17,165 nt of DNA from Phoronis pallida (Eukaryota > Phoronida > Phoronidae). The notes beneath the pieces are model-generated. The model made no database searches. It saw only the letters and a program-made list of their open reading frames with translations, and had not been told where the DNA came from. The stretch is from positions 1-17,165 of the forward strand of contig JAOXYC010202018.1 in NCBI GenBank assembly GCA_028565715.1, given 5' to 3'. A program made the position numbers and the translations under genes. This document shows positions 8,762-17,165 of this stretch, one piece after another; position 1 is the stretch's first letter, and each line of letters begins with the position of its first letter.

Positions 8762-10185
8762 TTATCATGATATCCCTACAAAAGTCTGCGAAAGGAAGAT
8801 TTACATCAAATCCAAGCCTGTTATGAATAAATATCTCTGTCTTCTTACATGTTTGCTCACAGCTTTTATAGATGTCCAATGTTTTGATTCCAAACTCTGA
8901 TCTTTTCTGTGAAAACATGGGAATTGTGACACGTACGTTATTCAACCTTCTTTAAGTTTATCACCCTCGGAAATATTTGAATAACCTTTTACCTATGTTA
9001 CTGTAAAATGTTATCTAATCATTGATTTCAGGTGTTTTAGTTTGAGGGAGAAGTTGGGGGTCATTGCTCTTGTTGAATGATAGGTCATTCACTGGGTAGA
9101 GGTTCCGCATCCATTGTTTTGCAATCATGTTTCAAGAGTTAACTGTGAATGGTAAAGTCTAAGGTTTCTGTGGTACATCCGGAACTGCTCATTTCTAGGT
9201 CTTCCTAAATTCTATATCTGCTCAGAAAAATGCAAATTTGCCAACCAGCTCAAGAAAGTTTTTCTCTGTAACACGTCCACTTTTTTTCTGTCAATATTTA
9301 AAGAGAAGAAATTCGAGTGCATTAATTGCAAAGCAGACAAAGTGGTTCATCTTCTGGCTCAAGTCGTCAAATTTGCTCTTGAAAGGATTAATTTGTTGCC
9401 AATTTCCTGATTTATGATTGATAAATTAAATTTACTAAGTTACATGGCGAAATATTGCAGGCCATTTCGGACTCTGGCTTCAGTTGGTACAGTAGTCGTT
9501 ATTGATAATTTAGACATATTCCAATTGTTATATGAGATAAGCATGGGTCAGTGTTCTAAAGAGACTCCATATTACTTAGATAGTGTTTTGAAGTGTCTGG
9601 TAAATTACAACATAAAATGTTTGAACAAAAGATCGTGTGCCTTTTATTTTAAATAAAAATCTTCAAAATGATGTTTTGGTATCTTCAATTGTTGGCAAAA
9701 ACCACATACCATTGATTTAGAGGTCATTGGTCTGTCCATCATAGGTCATTGACTGCATTTCATGCAACAGGAAAGTTCTGCTAATGACTTTCTCTGAATC
9801 CATTTCAAACAGAGGATTGCATCTGGAACAGATGTTATTTGTTTTATTTTGGACCCAAGTCTACTTGCACATTTGTTTTATGTTGTCAGCTGATACTGGA
9901 ATCTTTTAATTAGTCTAAGAAGGAAATTGGATTACCATAGGTACAGGGAGATTCTATCTGTTAATGCAAGATTTTCTATGCTGTTCTAGTGGTTCAGAAC
10001 TTGTGGTTCAGCATTGAGGGAGGTATTTGGATCATCCTCAACTTTTTCTTTGTTTTATGGCTACATTTTCCATATTCTTTCCCCATGTAAAAGATTTATG
10101 CTCGTCTCTAATTTGTTTTCCAACTAGTGCAGTTGTTGGGAGGGTTCAAAACAGTACTTTTGAGATAGTGAGTCATGTTGCCGAG

Positions 10186-10447
10186 CAAAAATTAATCAGC
10201 TGTTTGTGGTGTATTTTGGCAGAACTTTAATTAATGCTATGGCTTAGAACTGTTTCTAGAAAAGTGCTCTTGTTTATTAAGGGAAACTTTCACTAAACAT
10301 ACAAACCCCATTTTGCCAAGTAAGAATTCATTGGCGTGTTCATGGTGTATTTTTGCAGTTATTGTTTTGATAGCTTCTGTTTCTAAAAGAAGAGTGCTCT
10401 TGTTAATTGAAGGGAACTTGCACTGAAATTACAAACCCTCTTTGTCT
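10186..10447. repeat. Diverged two-copy tandem repeat, about 130-bp unit
   Basis: Two adjacent segments (about 10186-10319 and 10320-10447) share a series of blocks in the same order: TGGTGTATTTT-GCAG, TGTTTCTA, AGTGCTCTTGTT, AAGGGAA-CTT-CACT and ACAAACCC. The offset is 130 nt over the right half and drifts to 127-136 nt toward the left because of small indels. The copies are clearly less alike than those at 5161-5372, so this is an older duplication. Function is unknown. Confidence 0.7.
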
Positions 10448-12540
10448 AGTCTCAGTGCAGAAATCAGAAACGTATTAAAATTTTTGGAAACATGTCAAAA
10501 ATCATTCCCCGAATCCGCAAACGTAACCATGCAAGCATGATGAAATACCTGAATTTCAAGTTCAGATGATTCAAACCTCCACGTGTCTTCTGTTTTAGAA
10601 ACCACAAATTTGTTGAGATGATTAAAATGAAGTGTCTCACTACTCAGACATAAATTGTTTATATGTATCCAATGTGTCATGTTAATTTCATGCAGAAATT
10701 TACGACCCCTTCACACTGAGTGGCATGAGTCATCCTTGGCGGGTGTTTTTTTCTATTTAAACCTCGGTGAAACTGGTTTGAAATCATTTTATGTCAAGAC
10801 CTTGAAAGTTACAGTGTGGATATATTTGAAGTCTGAAGGTGTGTGTCTTGTATGTTTTGTCTGAGTTTATGTTTTTCAGGTGTAAGTTTGGTATATTGGT
10901 GTGTGTGTTAGCATGGTTCAAGGAGTTTTATTCTTAAAATCAATAGAAATCATTTGCGATCAATTGGTTATTGGCAATGACTAAATGTTTCGGAAAAATT
11001 CTTTTGAATTTATTGACACCTTATTATTTGTTGATAGAAAGATAGAAAACTCCAGCAGGTCGGAGTGTATGGGACAACATCAGAAGTTTTTCAAACATTG
11101 TCTGGCATGCCAAACTTTTTCTAAAATTTGAATGACAGTTTTGTGTGTCGTGACTGGTTCAGATTGAGTGATTGCATGTTCTAGATTCCCTGGATTTAAA
11201 TTGGCAAGATAGGTTACTGAAAGCGGTTATCTTCAAAATTCAGGGGGGGTTTCAGGCAAAGTTGCAGTTGGAATTCAGTTAAAAAAAAATCATTTCTAAG
11301 ATTCTCAGGGTTTGCTTGAGATGAATCCATATTTAAATTTTTCACTATAATTTCGAACAAAAAATTCATCTATTATTTGCCTAAATATCAGTACATGCCT
11401 AAAACTAAAAATTTGTCAATTTTAAAAAAGATCAACTTGGCAGAGATTTCTCGATTGTTGATTGATTGCGTGCTGTGTAAATGCCATGTAATTTTGCATG
11501 ATAGGTGATAAGAATCCGATTAGCGACATGCGATGACAGTGTCTGATGATAGTTTTCAAGTTCAACCTCAGAATATCAATGAAGCCTCTCTATTCCAGTT
11601 TCATCGATTTTGAAAATAAAATTAAATTAAAATAATTCAGGTTGCTAGTTAGTTTGCTTATGATTATCGAATCATGTCTCATCTAATTGGAATCAAATCA
11701 TCATTTAGAACTGTCACAGATTTTCATCCAATTAAAATCTAATCAGATTTGCATTTTAAAAAGATTTTTATAATACCCGGATGCATGAATCATCGTTACT
11801 AGTTTTAATGCGATTGGTATCATTAAAAATGTCTCTTAAACCCTGAATTTAAATCACAGTATTTTATTTATTTTATTATTGTGGAAGTAAGACAACCTCG
11901 GCCAGGTTTTTCGTTACTTGGAGGAATAGGAAATCCTATTTCTGTGAGGACTGCCGGGACCAATGTGAAATGTTTCAGTATTATTTCATTGAGCATCATC
12001 AGGAGGCCAGTAAATTATAACAGCCATGTCAATTTCAATTATGATTTGACCTCAAATTTGAGAGGAGCCATTATCTGTGGGTTGTACCATGCTGTGTCTC
12101 TGAGTGACTCATTGCTGGTATCCATGATTTGCCCAGATGTTTATATGTGCCTCCTAGCATTAACTGTTCAATTTATCGTCTATAATCTCAACTGTTCAAG
12201 TGTGGGTGGTTGGCAGGTCATAAATATTCAAGTTGTCAAAATTATATGTGTTTTATCTCCTTTCTGACTCTGTGAACTAGATTTGAACATATCATGGCCG
12301 ATAGATTTTATAATACGGTAAATTTACCTTTAGAAGTCAAACTTGGCATTTGTGCCCATTCGTTATCAATTAAACATTTCCCTTGGTCAAAAGTCGAAAT
12401 ATTATAAATACTATCATATTGTACTTGAAACCCAAGGGTACTAATAAAAATGAAACTAGGTTTAAAACATGAATTATGAAAAGAGATTTGGTGAGCATGC
12501 TTCCATCTATTGAATGGCGACAGTCATCACCCAGATATAC

Positions 12541-12690
12541 TGAGCTGCCAAGTTTTCCGTTTTCGCCGGGAGTCTCCCGGTTTTAGAGCCTACCTCCCAG
12601 GCAGATTTTGGATCCTCTGCATTAAAAACAATGGAACTCCGGGGCGCCGAAATTCAAAAATGTTTAATCTCCCGGTTTTAGGACTTGCTC
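12541..12690. repeat. GC-rich repeat-like block with perfect hairpin
   Basis: This GC-rich block sits in AT-rich intron. It contains a perfect hairpin CCGGGAG-T-CTCCCGG (12566-12580), and the 14-mer TCTCCCGGTTTTAG occurs twice in direct orientation (12573-12586 and 12668-12681). An open frame crosses it (about 12510-12710), but it has no ATG start and no recognised domain. The contrast in composition and the internal repeats suggest a transposon fragment. The family could not be named. Confidence 0.4.
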
Positions 12691-13450
12691 GTATGGATAT
12701 AGGTTCGTGAATTTATAAACAGCGAAACGGAGATGGTATAAATGTTCTGATAAATGTTCTGAGCATGGAAAGATGAAGATTCATATCTTTTTAGTTTATA
12801 AAAACACATGATGGGAAAAACCTGGATCATGACATCTCAATTCAAGGCCAATGTCATTCTAGAGACTTCCTAAACTCCTTGGAAATCTGATATTATGTAA
12901 ACTTCTGTTACATTAAATCCTACAGAAATTAAGTTCACATGTCCTTAAAATTTTGCTTCCTTGAATGCATTCCTATATTATTTGAAAACAATTGACTGTT
13001 ATGAATTCCAAGTAGACAGTAACGTCTAAAGCTAATTTCAAAAGCTAATTTTCAAACTAAATCAATGACTGTCAAAACAAAAATGTAAGTTAAATTATAG
13101 TAGTGATCCCAAGGCTACGGTATTCAAAATTTCTTTCTTTTTGTTAATTTCGTGAACAAGAAAAATATATTTTTCGAAAATTTGAAATTTCTACCGTTAA
13201 ACTGAGTTTTACTTCACTATTTCTTAATACTTTTCTTCAGTTTGAATCCTACAAGTGGATCCGGTAGCAACTGGTACTTAAGTTTGGACTGTTTCATCAT
13301 TTTTCGTTTTGATGAATGTATTGGAACTCCAAAGGGACATTTGGTATGAATGTGTGTGTGTGTGGATTGACCATATGGTTTCACATATATTGCTCTTGTC
13401 ATGCACCACAATCTTTCAACAAATTAAAGAATTCCTATTTTTCATTACAG

Positions 13451-13572
13451 ATTGAACAAGTGATACAAATACAAAATGTCTGCTAAAGTCGTACCAGAGG
13501 TTGGAACATTCGACCACAGCAAGTTGAAGCACGTTGAGACGAAAGAGAAGAATCCTTTGCCAACTGTTGGTG
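13451..13572 (+). CDS. Thymosin exon with start codon; repeat 1
   Basis: The exon follows a pyrimidine-rich acceptor ending in TTACAG (13450) and ends at donor G|GTGAGT (13573). The ATG at 13476 has A at -3. An in-frame TGA at 13461-13463 inside the same exon rules out an upstream coding start, so 13451-13475 is 5' UTR. The 97 coding nt give MSAKVVPEVGTF, then DHSKLKHVETKEKNPLP, then TVG, plus the first base of a split Asp codon (phase 1). The conserved helix Phe12, LKHVET and EKNPLP all match the beta-thymosin consensus. This is the best-preserved repeat in the window. Confidence 0.93.
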
Positions 13573-16500
13573 GTGAGTTGTAAAATGAGTACCGTAGAAA
13601 ATATCTATGTTTTGTTTGAGAGGTGATGCTCACCTATGGCTTGCATGTGCATGAAACATTTTGTTGGTCAGTTGTTAGTGAGAGTGAGCATTTAACATGT
13701 AGGTAACACAACCCGTTAAATGTGTAATTTGAATTGTACCATAAAGCCAGGGTTTAAATTTCATGTCTAGTTTCGATGGAAAACGTTGCTTGTATTTGGA
13801 CACCTCAGATGAGTGTGGTGGTCGGGTCCTTCCCCAAACAGAACCCTGCTTTACCCCCAAAATCCATGAATTGCACATTGATTGAAGCATTCTGAAACTC
13901 ACTGCGGCTTCGTCATTAGTCCGTTCCAAATGTTTTGAGCGCTCGTAAACACTTATGAATCACCTGACTGCTGATCTGACTTTTCCGAAATTCATGGAGG
14001 TTGGCCAGACTTGCTTGAAAACATGATTCAAGTTGGAAGTTATGGTGGTACACGAATGTTGTTAAAAACTATTATTGCTACTTCCTGTTTTGCCTCGTGT
14101 AACTCATTTGAGAAAGTTCAAACCACAGAAAATATGGAAGGGTTGTGTCTCGTGTTGTATTTCTCACTCTCAATTTACTTGTGATCATTCTTAACTGCAT
14201 GGTTATTTGTTCAAATTTCTGTTTTGTGTCAAAAAAGTTCTACAGATAATAAGCACCTCAAATATGTTTATTAATTTAATAAATATTTTTGTATTAGAAT
14301 TTTATCAATTGAGTCACTTAAAAAGTAGTTTCAGCTTTCTGTTGAATGTTTTAGAAACTTAAATACAAGCTTAGGCTTTTGCTATCAATTTCTGTTTTAG
14401 TTTCTGATCTTATGAGTTTTTCTAATCCACTGTCTTTCCTATTCAAGGAGGTAATATTCCAATTTAGTTTAGAATTCAAAGTCAGGTTTTTTCTAGCCGG
14501 CAATTTTGACCTTCCTCTTGTGTTTTTTTTACTAAGATATAAAATAAAAACAAAGACTGATTGTAATTTTAGAAATGTCAGGATTTTTAAAATGATTTCT
14601 AAAATTACAATCAGTCCATGTTTTTATTTTATTTCTGTCGGCGCTGTTGACTGGAAGGAAATTTTTACTAATAGCTTATAGCTGAAAACTCATGCTAATT
14701 TTTTTTCAATAGTTTGTAGTATAGAATTAATCTGCTTATAATTTTCACATAACAAGCATTTAACATTTTAATTGCTATATTGTGAACTAGTTTTAGAGCC
14801 TTAATTGTGCCACTTGCAAATATTGCATTCATGTAAGCACTGTAGAATATGGCGGGAATTTTTTCAATACACCTTTAAGTGCCAAAAAGACCCATTCTTT
14901 TCAATTCATGAACTAGTAGTATACAAGCTTGGGACAATATGTCATTCACATAAAGTTAATGTTGAATTGTAAACAAAATTGTTTACTGTAAAGAAAATGT
15001 TCTAACCAAACTCTTAGAGTTTCTACTTATAGGCCTCTACCTAAAATTTCATTTTGTATGCTCATAAAGAAAAATTGAAATTATATTTGACCAGTTGCTT
15101 GTGCGCTCTCCATTCTGACAATTTTCCCATTTGCCCATTGGCAACCATTTGTAACATTTAAGTTTAAATCAACCTAAAAAATAGATCTTTGGTACGGTAT
15201 AGAAACATTTAGGGATTTCAAATTATCAACAAATTTTGCTCGAGGGAAATAACCACATAACCAGTACTAAATTTTATAAACAGGCTCATTTGCCAAGTTT
15301 TGTAATCTGATTATCATCTTGGCATGTTTTAGGTGCTTGAAATATAGCTAATTGCAGACTTGCATGTGTTGTCTATCAAATTAAAAATGTGCTCACTCAA
15401 AATCTTGACATTTCATTTACAAAGAAAATCTGGCTGTAACAGCTGAGGAGGATCTGTGCTCTGATTCATGACTTAGTTGAGTTTGGGCTGATATATTTGT
15501 CTGGCTTCTAATGTCTAGTTTTGTATGGCAGGCCTATAGTTTCATAAGTTAATCTTAGAATGTGTTTTGGTAGCTTTGAAAATTATAGGATTTTAATTGA
15601 TTACTGAGTGCGAATTCATTGAATAAATTATACACAAATCATTCTGCCTAGCTGGCACTATTTATTGGTAAGGTGATGTTCCAGTCTGGTCACAAGAAAC
15701 AATTTTTTTGTTCAGGAATTATGCATTTAGGCCATGTGTATAAATTTGTTTATTTTGACAGATTATGTAAGGTAACAGTGTCTATAATCTTTTTTTTAGT
15801 AATATTAGTCATGGATCGATGAAAATTATTCAGTCTGATAATAAAGTTTAGTATACAATTTTCTAAAATATTTCTCACTATTTGTTTGTGATCTAATTCT
15901 GTCACCTATGTGTTCTGTTTTGTTGTTTCTTAAAAAATAACCTTGTGTCGTCAATTTCACATCACCTTTGTTTGTGTGTTCTCCTGATTGGCTAACCTGG
16001 TGGAGGGTGGGGCTGTGGGCGGGGTTTACATGTTGATTGTCAGGTTGTTAGTGTCACCCGCTTGTGCATGCTTTTCTAGATGTTACACAAGAAAAGGTTC
16101 AGATAAATTTGATTCAGGGGGTGACGGGATTCAACCCTAGACAACTGAAATCCACGCCTACCAAGGAGAGGAATTATCTCCCGGATACCATGGGTAAGTT
16201 TGTCCGAGACGTGGAAAAGGTTTTTCTCGCATAAACAAATATTTCTCTGACAAGCGTCCCAGCTGGCCAGGGATGGATGATGTCCTGATGAGCAGATGCC
16301 TGTTAACTCTTCTGGATGCAAGCCTGTTATTGACACACCTACAGTCCTAGGAACATTGAATATTCAAGGCGATTCGCAGTACCCCAGAGCAATGCCATTG
16401 AATTATACTGCTTGCCATGTATTGAGCCTCTGACTACTAACTAAGACTTCAGTCAGACTTTAACTGCAAATTGAATATGTTCTGATAGAAATTCAGTCCT

Positions 16501-17165
16501 TTTTGGTTAAAACATTTGAGCTATCCCAGATTCACAGTTTTGTATTTCACATCCTTTGTCTCAAATTGTTATACATTCCTCTTGGGCAAAGTACTTGAAT
16601 TAGATCACTAAAAATGTTTTAGAAACAACTACCCAAGTGCTTAGCCTTGTTCCAAGCCAACCGCACCCAGAACAGCTAGCTATTATTTTACCAACTCTGA
16701 AGATGATTATGGTTTTGCTTTGGTTGCTATTTATAGATGAGCACAGTCTAGACTGAAGTCAATGCCCTTAAATTACAACCTGTTTATCCATGCCTGATTT
16801 GAAAATATTTATGGTCCTATAAACCCAATTTGGTTCTTAAATGGACTTCTTTTAGGATGATTTTATCACTGAAAAATTTGCAAAATACCATTTTCACAAG
16901 GTTGTGTTTTTGGAAAACCCAAAAAAAATTACTAGTGGTTGTTTACAATGTTTCCGAATTTTGTGAAGAGCAAAAACTGTCATATTACCTACTTAGTTTG
17001 AAAATGGCCAACTCCAAAGTTTAGGCATAAAAACTGTGCATTTACCGGTGTTCATTTGAGAAACATGTTGGTTTGGAAGGCATTGGCTCTCAAGTCAGAT
17101 AACAGTTCCTCCCAGCTTGATCGTCCTTTCCTCCCTTCCCTTCCCTAGTTTTACAACAAGAGAAA
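13476..17165 (+). CDS. Multi-repeat beta-thymosin (WH2-type actin binder), 3' partial gene
   Basis: Beta-thymosins bind actin monomers in the cytosol; multi-repeat invertebrate members (Ciboulot/tetrathymosin type) string several about 38-residue repeats together. Three exons are visible: coding 13476-13572, 16080-16193 and 17149-17165 (runs off the window). Spliced, they give 76 codons in one open frame. Repeat 1 has Phe12 and the actin-binding motif LKHVET (17-22) followed by EKNPLP (24-29). Repeat 2 has Phe50, exactly 38 residues later, with LKSTPT (55-60) and ERNYLP (62-67). The third exon restarts the repeat with VLQQEK, parallel to DVTQEK at the start of the second. All introns are phase 1. 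Total repeat number is unknown because the 3' end is missing. Confidence 0.92.
14540..14631. repeat. Short hairpin with 37-nt arms
   Basis: Left arm 14540-14576 and right arm 14595-14631 are reverse complements at 35 of 37 positions, around an 18-nt loop. The core ACTGATTGTAATTTTAGAAAT is perfectly paired; the two mismatches lie together near the outer part. Arm size and loop would allow a stable RNA hairpin on either strand. It may be a tiny transposon relic or a microRNA-like hairpin inside the thymosin intron. The sequence alone does not separate these, and no target duplication was evident. Confidence 0.8.
15986..16024 (+). promoter_or_regulatory. CCAAT-box and GC-box pair upstream of exon
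   Basis: An inverted CCAAT motif, GATTGGCT (15986-15993), is followed by a G-rich run with GGGCGGGG (16017-16024), an Sp1-type GC box. Both lie 55-95 nt before the 114-nt exon. Such a pair is typical of metazoan core promoters and is unusual in this AT-rich intron. It may be an internal promoter, an intronic enhancer or a G-rich splicing enhancer. The exon has no in-frame ATG near its start, so an internal promoter would need a downstream start such as the Met at 16190. Confidence 0.3.
16080..16193 (+). CDS. Thymosin exon; complete repeat 2
   Basis: Acceptor CTTTTCTAG ends at 16079 and donor G|GTAAGT starts at 16194. The 114 nt equal 38 codons, the standard beta-thymosin repeat length, and both ends are phase 1. 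Reading from the split Asp: DVTQEKVQINLIQG, then VTGFNPRQLKSTPT, then KERNYLPDTM and the first base of a split Val. It matches the family layout: EK linker helix, G-V/I-T-x-F, then LK-x-T-x-T-x-E-x-N-x-LP. The second and third motif positions differ from repeat 1: LKSTPT replaces LKHVET and ERNYLP replaces EKNPLP, so actin affinity may be altered. Confidence 0.92.
16194..17148 (+). other. Thymosin intron (phase 1), 955 bp
   Basis: Consensus donor GTAAGT and an excellent acceptor with a long pyrimidine tract ending CCTTCCCTTCCCTAG bound this intron. Splicing gives G+TT (Val) at the junction and keeps the thymosin frame. Minus-strand and plus-strand open frames inside (about 16076-16336 and 16830-17024) show no recognised domain. 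I see no further repeat or exon in it. Confidence 0.8.
17149..17165 (+). CDS. Thymosin exon, start of repeat 3 (cut by window end)
   Basis: Seventeen nt remain after the acceptor. With the G carried from the previous exon they read VLQQEK, closely parallel to DVTQEK at the start of the repeat 2 exon, with the same phase and the same EK position. The identification rests on the strong acceptor, preserved phase and this short match. The rest of the exon and any downstream repeats lie outside the window. Confidence 0.72.

Larger units (their letters stand above)
5590..13450 (+). other. Presumed first intron of the thymosin gene
   Basis: If 5589 is the exon 1 end, this 7.9-kb stretch is intron 1, from donor GTGAGT to acceptor TATTTTTCATTACAG at 13436-13450. 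The acceptor is certain; the donor choice is inferred. It carries two foldback elements (6777-7152 and 8384-8761), a diverged tandem repeat near 10186-10447 and a GC-rich block near 12541-12690. Elsewhere I see only AT-rich sequence. Two frames without ATG (7588-7728 and 9156-9410) have slightly protein-like composition. No second gene was recognised on either strand. Confidence 0.4.
13573..16079 (+). other. Thymosin intron (phase 1), 2.5 kb
   Basis: Donor GTGAGT and acceptor TGCATGCTTTTCTAG bound this intron. Joining the flanking exons gives GAT (Asp) across the junction and preserves the thymosin frame. I searched it for another thymosin-like exon and saw none. Its contents are a 37-bp-arm hairpin (14540-14631) and a CCAAT/GC-box pair near the 3' end (15986-16024). 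The rest is AT-rich sequence without recognisable features. Confidence 0.9.

Noticed and set aside
8658-8945. Minus-strand open frame and the + strand frame at 8718-8900
   Set aside because: Both overlap the right arm of the palindromic element and show no domain; the similarity to the frame in copy A comes from the shared repeat.
11881-12267. 128-codon open frame, + strand, the longest in the window
   Set aside because: It begins with GTG rather than ATG, has no recognisable domain, no splice context and a composition like its non-coding surroundings. A frame of this length is possible by chance in 17 kb searched in six frames.
13330-13365. Short GT-rich stretch (TGTGTGTGTGTG)
   Set aside because: Too short to call a meaningful microsatellite feature.
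14379-14681. 100-codon + strand open frame
   Set aside because: It has a non-ATG start, is rich in Phe/Ile/Lys, and runs through the 14540-14631 hairpin; no family recognised.
16076-16336. Minus-strand open frame opposite the second coding thymosin exon
   Set aside because: It overlaps the + strand exon in antisense, and the + strand reading is supported by splice sites, phase and family match.
1-17165. CRISPR array, prokaryotic operon, phage or plasmid elements
   Set aside because: No spaced direct-repeat array, no ribosome-binding-site-led gene runs and no long ORFs; splice-site structure shows a eukaryotic nuclear sequence.

Overview
This is AT-rich animal nuclear DNA from an invertebrate, most likely a marine lophotrochozoan such as a mollusc. 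Three things point that way: long introns with canonical GT/AG junctions, several short foldback transposons and tRNA-derived repeats, and a split gene for a multi-repeat beta-thymosin, a form found in invertebrates and not in vertebrates. The mollusc assignment is inference; no single sequence in the window proves it. There are no bacterial-style operons. Almost all open frames of 60-128 codons appear to be chance frames in AT-rich non-coding DNA or lie inside repeats.

The one gene I can support is on the + strand in the right part of the window. A coding-start exon (13451-13572, ATG at 13476) encodes a first beta-thymosin/WH2 actin-binding repeat. A 114-nt exon (16080-16193) encodes a complete second 38-residue repeat. 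A third exon begins at 17149 and runs off the window end. All visible coding introns are phase 1, so the central exon is a symmetric, frame-neutral module. The ATG exon starts with a strong splice acceptor and carries an in-frame stop 15 nt before the ATG, so the 5' UTR is split. A candidate first exon ending at a GTGAGT donor (5589/5590) sits just downstream of a promoter-like cluster, which would make intron 1 about 7.9 kb. That link is inference.

Left part (1-5400): non-coding DNA with a GC-rich hairpin block (1381-1440), a tRNA(Leu)-like repeat head (about 2339-2425), a 300-bp foldback element with TTAA ends (3824-4123), a tRNA(Ala-GGC)-like sequence followed by a T run (4825-4906), and a recent two-copy 106-bp tandem duplication (5161-5372).

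Middle (5400-13450): candidate promoter and first exon, then the presumed first intron. It holds a 376-bp inverted-repeat element (6777-7152), a nearly fully palindromic 378-bp element related to the one at 3824 (8384-8761), a diverged tandem repeat (about 10186-10447), and a GC-rich repeat-like block (about 12541-12690).

Right part (13451-17165): the thymosin exons. Intron 2 carries a 37-bp-arm hairpin (14540-14631) and, just before the second coding exon, a CCAAT-box/GC-box pair (15986-16024). I found no clear new molecular system. The points most worth a second look are the modular thymosin gene with its divergent second actin-binding motif and the related foldback families with TTAA ends.
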